Source of the DNA: Myxococcales bacterium
GTDB taxonomy: Bacteria; Myxococcota_A; Bradymonadia; UBA7976; UBA1532
Direction: 5' to 3'
Length of the DNA stretch: 64,000 bases
Assembly: GCA_020633555.1 (NCBI GenBank)
Contig: JACKDL010000001.1
Span: 62,001-126,000 of the forward strand
Positions 8,813 to 15,852 of this stretch are shown here, piece by piece. Both the position numbers and the translations under genes were made by a program. Position 1 is the first letter of the stretch; each line of letters starts with the position of its first letter. The notes under the pieces are model-generated. The model searched no databases and was not told where the DNA came from. It saw only the letters and a program-made list of their open reading frames with translations.

Positions 8813-9969
8813 AGCGACACCTCGATGCCCAGGGCGCTCAGGTCGAAGGGGCCGAAGTTCACCCAGCTCCCCACCTGGTCCTCGTCGAAGGTGGGCATGT
8901 TCTCGAAGAACACCGCCGCGCCCACCCGCTCGCCCACGCGCAGCTCCAGGCCCAGGTGCACGGCGCCGTAGACCGAGCGCGGCTGATCCGCAGCAAAGTT
9001 CGACAGTTGCGCCATGGCGGGCCCCTCCAGCCACACCAGCGCGCCGCCCAGGATCAGGTACACGTCGGGCCCGGTCAGCGAGCGGCCCGTGCCGCTGATC
9101 AGGCGCCCGAAGCGGGTCTCGGCCATCAGCCCGTAGTAGGCGTCGGGCAGCCACGCGTAGCCGATGACGCCGCTGGCCTTCCACTTGCGGGCGTTGGTCA
9201 GCGCGGCCTCGATGCCCGTCTGCAGCCACACGCTGGGCGCCGAGGCGATGTCCTGGTCGTTCTGGGCGTAGGCCCGCACGGCGAAGCGCACGGGGATGCT
9301 GATGAACCCCCGGTTCTGCAGGGCGGCCAGGTACTCCTGGCGGGCGTCGGCGGGCGACTTCAGGTGCTGGGGGCTGCGCAGCAGCGAGGGGGCGCCCACG
9401 GCCACCGGCAGGGTACGGCTCCACACGATGGGCAGGTCGGGATCCACTTTGGTGATCCGGGCCCGCAGCACCAGCCAGGCGCCCTCGGCGGCGAAGTCGA
9501 TGTAAAGGGCGTGCCGGGCGCCGCCGGCGCCCAGCTTCTCGAGCGCCTGGGGGTTGTCGGCCCCCCGCGACACCACCGTGCCCTTGGGGCCCGAGTGCAC
9601 CAGCATGGCCTGGCAGACGGGGCAGGCCGACAGCACCACCCGGCTGCTGGGGTTGGCCAGCAGCAGGGCGCCCAGGTGGTTCTCGAGCAGGCCGGCCAGG
9701 CCGGTGCCCAGGCCCACGGGCACGGTGAGCCCGGCCAGGAACACGGGCGTGGGCGTCTCGAAGGGGGGCTGCTGGGCCCAGCCGTACACCAGCTCGTCCA
9801 GCAGGTTGGCGGCGCTCAGTTGCACCTGGCCCGCCACCTCGCGGCGCAGGCGCGTCAGCTCGCGGTCCTCGTTGGCGGCCCGGTCCGCCGGGGCGGGGGG
9901 CGCGGCCAGGGCGGGCAGCGTGCCCAGCGCCAGGCCCCCCAGGAGCAGCCAGCCCAGCAGGCGCCTCAC
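8803..9969 (-). CDS. Periplasmic-domain/beta-barrel protein with CPVC motif (paralogue 2)
   Basis: 388 aa from the GTG at 9969, which overlaps the previous stop (GTGA) and gives the signal peptide MRRLLGWLLLGGLALGTLPA. Residues about 50-215 form an alpha/beta domain resembling FlgO/CsgG-type proteins, with 'LLENHLGALLLANPSSR' followed by 'VVLSACPVCQAM' (C116 and C119) and later 'VLRARITKVDPDLPIVWSR'. From about residue 240 the sequence alternates in a barrel-like way and ends in 'LGIEVSLCF', with a C-terminal Phe as in outer-membrane barrels. Same architecture as the downstream gene, so a tandem duplication is likely. The CxxC could form a disulfide or bind a metal. The ten-codon longer open frame upstream was not used. 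Confidence 0.77.
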   Translation of the reverse strand: MRRLLGWLLLGGLALGTLPALAAPPAPADRAANEDRELTRLRREVAGQVQLSAANLLDELVYGWAQQPPFETPTPVFLAGLTVPVGLGTGLAGLLENHLGALLLANPSSRVVLSACPVCQAMLVHSGPKGTVVSRGADNPQALEKLGAGGARHALYIDFAAEGAWLVLRARITKVDPDLPIVWSRTLPVAVGAPSLLRSPQHLKSPADARQEYLAALQNRGFISIPVRFAVRAYAQNDQDIASAPSVWLQTGIEAALTNARKWKASGVIGYAWLPDAYYGLMAETRFGRLISGTGRSLTGPDVYLILGGALVWLEGPAMAQLSNFAADQPRSVYGAVHLGLELRVGERVGAAVFFENMPTFDEDQVGSWVNFGPFDLSALGIEVSLCF

Positions 9970-10607
9970 GGCAGCCACCGCCAGGCGCCGTCCACGCACA
10001 GGCCCGTGTGCAGCGCGGTCTCGCGGGGGTGCAGGCTGGCCAACATGACCAGCCCGTCCCCCGCGCGCAGCCCGCCGGCGGCGTGCATGCGCTCGCAGGC
10101 CAGCGGGTAGCCCTTCTCGGGGGGCAGGGTGCTCAGCACCTCCAGATCCGCGGCCGCCAGCGCCGGGGCGCGGTCAGTGACCCTCAGCCCCAGGTCCAGC
10201 AGGGCGGTCTTGGTGGCGAAGGCCAGCTTGTGGGCCACGCGCACGTCGGGGTAGTTCACCTCGACCAGCCAGGTGCGCTCGCCGGGCCCCAGGGCCTTCA
10301 CCCGCCCCGCAGCCTCCTGGGCGTGGTGGCGCAGGCGGTTGAGCACCGCGTCATCCCGCGCGGGCCGCGCGGCGTGGGGCAGCAGCCGCTCCCGGCAGAT
10401 CACGGCGCGGCGCTCCAGGTAGTCCTGGCGGTAGGCCGGCGGCTCCACCTCGTCGGGCGCCTCGCGGCGGGCCAGATCCTCGGGGCCGGCCTCGCACTCC
10501 AGGTCGCGCACGTCGGGGGCCGGGGGGATCCACGCCCGCGCCGGATCCTGCACGCTCTCGACGATGGAGGGCGTGAAGAACACCAGGATGTAGATCAGCG
10601 TGCCCAC
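9966..10607 (-). CDS. Membrane-anchored periplasmic protein of unknown function
   Basis: 213 aa, GTG start 3 nt after the upstream lipoprotein gene. A single hydrophobic segment at the extreme N-terminus (MGTLIYILVFFTPSIVESVQ) could be an uncleaved anchor. The rest is soluble, with a helical, charged middle part and an alpha/beta C-terminal half ('RTWLVEVNYPDVRVAHKLAF', 'ALLDLGLRVTDRAPALAAAD') that resembles the small alpha/beta domains of FlgO/LPP20-like proteins. Three or four cysteines are spread along the chain. Family not recognised. Coupling to the downstream barrel gene (GTGA overlap) suggests they act in one complex. Confidence 0.7.
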   Translation of the reverse strand: MGTLIYILVFFTPSIVESVQDPARAWIPPAPDVRDLECEAGPEDLARREAPDEVEPPAYRQDYLERRAVICRERLLPHAARPARDDAVLNRLRHHAQEAAGRVKALGPGERTWLVEVNYPDVRVAHKLAFATKTALLDLGLRVTDRAPALAAADLEVLSTLPPEKGYPLACERMHAAGGLRAGDGLVMLASLHPRETALHTGLCVDGAWRWLP

Positions 10608-10610
10608 CGC

Positions 10611-11228
10611 TCAGCGCCCCGCCGCCAGCACCTTGCGGCGCATGCGGGCGTTCAGGGCGATCTGGCTCACGGCGCCGTAGAACAGGCGCGAGAAGTTCAG
10701 ATCGGTGTTCTCGTTGAAGCCCAAAGTGTCGAAGAAGCGCCCCACCAGGCGCTCCCGGGCGAGCAGCGCGCCGCGCTCGTCGCGCACCACGATGTCCTGC
10801 GCAAAGGTGTAGTCGCTGATGTAGTCGAAGAAGAGGAACGAGGTGCGCTTCTCGTGCAGCCGGCGCGAGGTCAGCTCCACCTCCAGCGCCTCGGTGGGCT
10901 CCGGGCCGGCCTCGGCGGTCGCCCCTTCGGCGGCGGGGGCCTCCTCGGCCTCGGGCCGCTCCCGGCTGGTGGTGGTCTGCACCGTGGCCCCCTGGTTCTC
11001 GAACAGCCGGGCCAGCTTGCGGCACAGCAGCCCCGACTCGGCCCGCGGCATGTCGGCGCTGGGCAGGCAGCGCACGGTGACGGCCACGCCCTTCAGGTTG
11101 GGCCCGCGCAGATCCACCGCCACCGGCCGGTGGGCCCCCGACAGGGGCTGATACACGGTGACGCAGGCGGGCAGCGCCCACAGCACGGCGAACAGCAGCA
11201 GGGGGCGCAAGGCCAACGGGCGAGGCAC
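10611..11228 (-). CDS. Lipoprotein, first gene of the motor operon
   Basis: 205 aa. The GTG at 11228 gives MPRPLALRPLLLFAVLWALP followed by the lipobox Cys22; another in-frame GTG lies about 13 codons further upstream and cannot be excluded. The mature protein has a short beta-rich region ('VTVYQPLSGAHRPVAVDL'), an 'LARLFENQGATV' helix, an Ala/Glu-rich insert (about 100-120) and a C-terminal part with 'SFLFFDYISDYTFAQDIVV'. The pattern is reminiscent of small CsgG/LptE-like outer-membrane lipoproteins, but I cannot name a family. It is separated from the next upstream gene by 83 nt, so the operon may start here or may continue from genes further upstream on the same strand. Confidence 0.7.
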   Translation of the reverse strand: MPRPLALRPLLLFAVLWALPACVTVYQPLSGAHRPVAVDLRGPNLKGVAVTVRCLPSADMPRAESGLLCRKLARLFENQGATVQTTTSRERPEAEEAPAAEGATAEAGPEPTEALEVELTSRRLHEKRTSFLFFDYISDYTFAQDIVVRDERGALLARERLVGRFFDTLGFNENTDLNFSRLFYGAVSQIALNARMRRKVLAAGR

Positions 11229-11311
11229 TCCCGGGGCGATTCCGGTTGAAGGGTTCGGTATCACCCGGGCGGGGTCACAGGCCAGGGGCAGGTGCCCCGG
11301 GGAAGAAAACT

Positions 11312-13231
11312 TCACAGCCCGAAAAGCCGCTCCAGGTAGGCGCGGTTGGCCCCCAGGAACCGGGCGGGGGGGTGGCCGTCCAGGGCGGCCCGCTCGGCGA
11401 AGGGGCGATCCAGCCCGCCGTCCATCAGGCCGCCGTCGGTGTCGCTCGGGTTGTGCCACTCGCCCGCCACGTCGGCCAGCCCCAGCGCGTGGCCCACTTC
11501 GTGGGTGACCGTGCTGCCCACCAGGTTGGCCAGGGCGTCCACGGCGCGCTCCAGGGCGGCGGCCCGCGCCGTGCTCAGCGGCCCCCCAGCCACATACGGC
11601 TGGCCCCCCAGCTCGGGGGCGAAGTGGCCGAACACCTCATCGAAGCGCGGATCGGCGATGTACACGGCCTTCGGATGGTCGGGCGACAGGGTGAAGAAGC
11701 TCTCGATGAACACCCCGCCGTAGGCCAGCGAGCCCCCCGCCAGGGTCTCGGCGTTCAGGCCGCCCAGCAGCTCGTTCAGGAAGACGTTGCCGCTGTCCTT
11801 GCCGGGCGAGTTGTCCAGCCCGAACAGGTCGCGGCCGTTGGGATCGGGCCCGCCCAGCTCCACGGTGACGAACTCGGCCCAGTCCGCCGGCGGCAGCTCG
11901 CCGAAGTGCACCCGCAGGCCGGCATAGTCGCGCGCACACACCGCCAGGATCTTCGCCCGCAGGCGGGCCTCGGCCCCCGAAAGGCCGAAGCGGGCCACGC
12001 CATCGCTGAAGCCCGGCAGGTAGCGCAGGTAGACGAACTGGGCGGCGGGCCCGATGTCGAAGGTCACCGGCACCGGCGCCGAGGTGGCCCGCTGCTGGCC
12101 CGCGAACAGCTCCACGTGCACCTCGCCTTCGAAGCGGCCGGGGCGGGCGCCGAAGCCCACCGGCAGGCCCTCGGGCCCCAGCACCGTGCGCACCGCCAGC
12201 CGCACGTCGGTGTGGTCGATCCAGCGCTCGGCCACGAAGGTGAAGCGCACGTCCTCGGGGGCCTTGCCCGTGGGCGTGAACACCCCCACGGCGCGCACCA
12301 CGGTGGCGGTCTCGGCGTTGCCGTCGTTGGGCAGGAAGCCGGCGCCCCGCAGGCGGATGATCTGGCCGCGGCTGGCGGGATCGGGGGTGAGCCCGGTGAT
12401 GCGCGGCGGGCCCTGGCGGATCACCAGGGGCAGCCGCTGGCTGCGCCGCTCCACCCCCGCCGCGTCCTGGGTGAGCAGGATCCCGTCGCCTTGGAACAGC
12501 CCGGGGGCCAGCCCCAGGGCGCCGGGCCGCAGGTACACCTCGCCGCTGTTCCGGTCGAAGCGCTGCACCAACGGCAGGAGGGCGGTGATCGGGCGGCCCT
12601 CCCCGGCGGCGTCGGGGTCGTCGGCGTCGAAGGACCCCTCCAGCCACAGCGAGCTGCGGCCCTCGTTGCCGCTCAGCAGCCCGTCGCCCAGCACCCGCAG
12701 GTGCGCCCCCGGCGCAACGATGGTGGGCAGCTCCACGTCGTCCAGGCGCGGCGGCAGGGCCTCGGCGTAGCGCAGTGTCGCTCGGGCCGAGGCCACGCCT
12801 TGGGTGGGCTGATCGCCGGGCTGCACGGCCACCTGCACGGTGATCGGTGCGCCCTGGTGGGCGGCCAGCCAGGGCCCCACGGGCCCGTCCACCGCCAGCC
12901 GGAGCTGCCCGGCGCCAATGGCCACGGGCGGCCAGCTCAGGCGGTCGGCGCCGCTGATCACGGAGACCTGCGTCTCGCCCGCGGGGGGCGCCAGGAAGCC
13001 GGTGCCGGTGAGCACCAGCCGGCTGCCGGGCACCAGGACCTCGGCCTCGATGGGGGCCAGGGTGGGGGGCGGCACCACGGCGCCGCGGGGATCGGGGATG
13101 CCGCCCTCGCAGCCCGCCAGCAAGACGGCCAGGAGGGCGAGGGGGACGCTCGGCGCCGCGCTACGGCGCCTGCCGGCAGAAGGCGGCGGCGCCCGTCTCT
13201 TCGTCGCAGGTGTAGCCCGTTCGGCAGTCAT
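11312..13231 (-). CDS. Lipoprotein metalloprotease, metzincin-like
   Basis: 639 aa, start at the ATG at 13231. The long basic N-region (KRRAPPPSAGRRR) precedes a hydrophobic core ending 'LLAGC' (lipid Cys41). The start overlaps the cysteine-rich gene by 71 nt; no closer start codon is available. The middle part has two IPT/TIG-like beta domains ('RLVLTGTGFLAPPAGET' and 'IIRLRGAGFLPNDG'). Near the C-terminus (about residue 575) is 'THEVGHALGLADVAGEWHNP', the zinc motif HExxHxxGxxD, followed by 'GGLMDGGLD', which could be the Met-turn of metzincins. Asp as third ligand occurs in snapalysin-type enzymes. Probably a surface or periplasmic protease; its substrate is unknown. Confidence 0.8.
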   Translation of the reverse strand: MTAERATPATKRRAPPPSAGRRRSAAPSVPLALLAVLLAGCEGGIPDPRGAVVPPPTLAPIEAEVLVPGSRLVLTGTGFLAPPAGETQVSVISGADRLSWPPVAIGAGQLRLAVDGPVGPWLAAHQGAPITVQVAVQPGDQPTQGVASARATLRYAEALPPRLDDVELPTIVAPGAHLRVLGDGLLSGNEGRSSLWLEGSFDADDPDAAGEGRPITALLPLVQRFDRNSGEVYLRPGALGLAPGLFQGDGILLTQDAAGVERRSQRLPLVIRQGPPRITGLTPDPASRGQIIRLRGAGFLPNDGNAETATVVRAVGVFTPTGKAPEDVRFTFVAERWIDHTDVRLAVRTVLGPEGLPVGFGARPGRFEGEVHVELFAGQQRATSAPVPVTFDIGPAAQFVYLRYLPGFSDGVARFGLSGAEARLRAKILAVCARDYAGLRVHFGELPPADWAEFVTVELGGPDPNGRDLFGLDNSPGKDSGNVFLNELLGGLNAETLAGGSLAYGGVFIESFFTLSPDHPKAVYIADPRFDEVFGHFAPELGGQPYVAGGPLSTARAAALERAVDALANLVGSTVTHEVGHALGLADVAGEWHNPSDTDGGLMDGGLDRPFAERAALDGHPPARFLGANRAYLERLFGL

Positions 13232-13481
13232 CGCTGCTCCCGCAAGTGGCCATGCAGAAGCTCTCGTCGGTCTCGAACTCGACGCACACCGAGTCGGCGG
13301 GGCAGGTGTCGCGGGCGCACGGCGACACCGTACAGTAGCCCCCTCGGCTGGCGCGATCACAGATGCGCCCCTGGCCGCACTCGGTGTCGGTGGTGCAGTC
13401 GTCGCCGATGGCCTTCTCGCAGCCGGTGGCGGCCAGCAGGGCCAGCAGGCACATCGCCAGGCGGGGCATGGGCAGCTCCAT
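13161..13481 (-). CDS. Small cysteine-rich lipoprotein
   Basis: 106 aa. A lipoprotein signal (MPRLAMCLLALLAATGC, using the second in-frame ATG at 13469; the first ATG is at 13481) is followed by about twelve cysteines in a spaced pattern ('CTTDTECGQGRICD', 'CARDTCPADSVCVEF', 'CGSSDDCRTGYTC'). This resembles the Dickkopf-/EGF-like cysteine modules common in myxobacterial surface lipoproteins, stabilised by disulfides. It overlaps the start of the metalloprotease gene and is probably co-expressed with it, so it could be an inhibitor, adaptor or partner; this is inference from position. Confidence 0.72.
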   Translation of the reverse strand: MELPMPRLAMCLLALLAATGCEKAIGDDCTTDTECGQGRICDRASRGGYCTVSPCARDTCPADSVCVEFETDESFCMATCGSSDDCRTGYTCDEETGAAAFCRQAP

Positions 13482-13557
13482 GGGGGGTCTTGAGCCGGCG
13501 GACCTTGGCAGAAAGGGCAGGCGGGCCGCAAGCCACGGCTCGACGCGCGCGCCGGCC

Positions 13558-15573
13558 TCAGTCGCGGTGGGCCACCGGCTGGCTGGCCTCGTCGCCGTCG
13601 TCAGCGGGCTCGTCGGCGGGTGGGTCCGCGATCGGTGGGGGTGGGGGCGGCGGGGGCGCCACGTCTGGCAGCTCTCGCTCCACCTCGTCCAGCGGCGCGA
13701 TCTCGCGGGCGCGATCCTCGTGCAGGCGGCGGATCTGCCGGCTCACCGCCTCCTTGCGCCAGAAGGCGATGTCCACCTGGCCGAACCGGGCCTCGGCGGC
13801 GTACCGGGCCAGGTTGGCCTTCGCCTCGCCCTTCAGGGTGCCCGCCAGGTCCCGGGCGCTGGCCTCTTCGGTGGCCAGGGCCTGCTGCAGCTCGGCGATC
13901 ACCGGGCGCTCGGCGTCCAGCACCTCGCGCAGCCGGGCGCGGTAGCGCTGCTCGTACTCGCCCAGGCGGCCCTGGAAGACCTGCAGCCGCTCGCGAAGGC
14001 GGGCCAGGCTCTCCTGCAGCCGTCCCACATCCTGGGCGCTGGCGGGGGCGCCCCCGCCGTGGGCTCCACGGGCCCCGTCGCGGTGCGCGGCTTCGGCGGC
14101 ACGCACCAGCTTGGCGGCGTAGCGGTCGGTCTGCGCCGTCAGCCGGGCGTGGGTCTCCTTGCCGAACACCACCACCGGCAGCAGGTCCTTCGAGCGGTTC
14201 AGGGTGTCCAGCTCGGCCAGCAGCTCGCCGGCCTCGATCAGCGCCTCGCGCTGAACCACCAGCTCGGCCTCCAGGGTGCGCACCCGGGTGGCCTCGCCGG
14301 GGGCCGTCCAGGCCAGCACCTCGGCAGGGAACAGGCGGTCGCCCACGGTGGCGGCGTCGAAGCCCTCCAGCCGCTGCAGCACCTCGCGCTCAAAGGCCTC
14401 GTAGCCGGTGCGGGCGTCCTCGTAGCGCTCCGAGCGGGCGGTGAGCTGCAACTTCCACAGGGTGAGCTGCGCCGCCGACACATCGGCGCCACGGCCCGCC
14501 AGGAGCTGGTCGATGAGCCGCGCGCACCACTCGAAGGCCTCGCGCCGGGCCAGCACGAAGCTGCCCTCGCTCAGGGCGGCGGTGAACTCCGGGCCGCCCC
14601 GGGGGACCTTGCGGTAGTGCTGCCAGGCGGCGTCCCACTCGCCGCGGGCCGCGGCCAGCCGCCCCAGGGCCAGGTGGATCAAAGCGCCCACCCGCCGCTG
14701 GCGATCCACGGCCTCGTCCACCGCCAGCGGACCACGGCCCTCGTCGTCCTCCGCCTCGGCCGACAGGTCCACCAGCCGCGGCGGCGGATCCGCGGGGTCG
14801 AAGTCCAACGTATCGGCGTCGGTGCGGGGCCTGGGCGCGGCGGCCTCGTGGGCCGCGAGGGCGGCCTCGAAGGTCTCGCTGGCCTTCACCCATTCGCCCT
14901 CGGCCACGTCGATGACGCCCAGGAAGTACAGGGCGCGGAGCCGATAGGGGTCGCCCTCGGGCACCGCCTGGAACAGGCCGCGGGCCTCGCCCATGGCCTT
15001 CGCGTGGAACAGCGCCTTCGCGTAGCCGTACCGGATGGCCCGATCGGCGTCGTCCGGGGGTTCCGCCGGGCCGAGCCGTTGGTAGGTCACCCACAGGCCG
15101 CGCAGATCCGGCAGGTCGGGGCGCTGCGTCACGCGGCTCAGGTACCGCGCGAAGCGGCGCCGCCAGTGGGTGGCGGCTTGCTCTGGCGGGGTCAGCGCGG
15201 TGCGCAGGTGGCGGCGGGCGGCGGCCTGCAGTCCGATGGCCCACTCGGCCTCGGCCAGCACCTCCAGGGCGTCGGGGTAGGCCAGCGAGCGCTCGAAGCC
15301 GGGCCGTGCCAGGAGCTGCAGCAGGCGCAGCGCAGCCTTGGGGTGCTCCTCGGTCGCGGTCCAGACCTGGGCCTGGTTCAGCCGGGCCACCACGTCGTAG
15401 CGGTCGAGCGAGACGTCGGCGTCCAGCCGCTGGCGGGCCCGCCGCAGCACCATGCCCATGCTGCGCAGCTCCTCCACCAGCGCATCGCGGGAGGGCACGT
15501 CCGCCTCATGAGCCGCCGCCGTCGTGGCGACCAGGGTGGCGAGCAGCAGGGCCAGGGGGAGGCGAGCGAGCAC
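13558..15573 (-). CDS. Periplasmic TPR/coiled-coil protein
   Basis: 671 aa from the GTG at 15573, which gives the signal peptide MLARLPLALLLATLVATTAA ending before 'HEADVP'. The frame is open about 300 codons upstream, but that part lies antisense to the divergent propeller gene. The first ~430 residues are helical repeats of TPR type ('YRLRALYFLGVIDVAEGEW', 'RRVGALIHLALGRLAAARGE'). Residues about 440-600 form long charged helices, probably coiled coil ('ESLARLRERLQVFQGRLGE'). The C-terminus is Pro- and Asp-rich ('DVAPPPPPPPPIADPP'). Such large TPR proteins are typical periplasmic scaffolds in Myxococcota; no specific name is justified. Confidence 0.75.
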   Translation of the reverse strand: MLARLPLALLLATLVATTAAAHEADVPSRDALVEELRSMGMVLRRARQRLDADVSLDRYDVVARLNQAQVWTATEEHPKAALRLLQLLARPGFERSLAYPDALEVLAEAEWAIGLQAAARRHLRTALTPPEQAATHWRRRFARYLSRVTQRPDLPDLRGLWVTYQRLGPAEPPDDADRAIRYGYAKALFHAKAMGEARGLFQAVPEGDPYRLRALYFLGVIDVAEGEWVKASETFEAALAAHEAAAPRPRTDADTLDFDPADPPPRLVDLSAEAEDDEGRGPLAVDEAVDRQRRVGALIHLALGRLAAARGEWDAAWQHYRKVPRGGPEFTAALSEGSFVLARREAFEWCARLIDQLLAGRGADVSAAQLTLWKLQLTARSERYEDARTGYEAFEREVLQRLEGFDAATVGDRLFPAEVLAWTAPGEATRVRTLEAELVVQREALIEAGELLAELDTLNRSKDLLPVVVFGKETHARLTAQTDRYAAKLVRAAEAAHRDGARGAHGGGAPASAQDVGRLQESLARLRERLQVFQGRLGEYEQRYRARLREVLDAERPVIAELQQALATEEASARDLAGTLKGEAKANLARYAAEARFGQVDIAFWRKEAVSRQIRRLHEDRAREIAPLDEVERELPDVAPPPPPPPPIADPPADEPADDGDEASQPVAHRD

Positions 15574-15852
15574 GGTGCGGGTCAGGACCTCGTGGGCTGG
15601 GGGCCGGGGGCGGCCGAGAAGGGATGCACGATCGGGGGCGACGATGCACACACAGCAGGATCCATGCCTGTCCCGATCACGCACACCCTCCCTTGGGACC
15701 CCGCCCGCTGCTCGGGTGTCACACCTTATGAAATGGGGCACCCCGGCGCGCTGCGCGCCCGCCCCGGAATTTGCGCTATCCGGCGGGTCGTCGTCCAATC
15801 GAGCGGTGCGAAGGGCGTGCGACCCCTGGCGGGGTGGGAGGGATCCGGCTTG
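15574..15852 (+). other. Intergenic region between divergent genes
   Basis: 279 nt between the TPR/coiled-coil gene (minus) and the propeller lipoprotein (plus). It should hold both promoters, but I find no convincing TTGACA/TATAAT pair. A ribosome binding site GGGAGGGA lies at 15836-15843, just before the plus-strand start. No RNA gene or repeat is visible. Confidence 0.4.

Noticed and set aside
13363..15852. Upstream extension of the propeller lipoprotein frame
   Set aside because: The frame is open for about 830 codons before the lipoprotein signal, but that part is antisense to the TPR/coiled-coil gene. The GTG at 15853 has a ribosome binding site and a clean lipobox.
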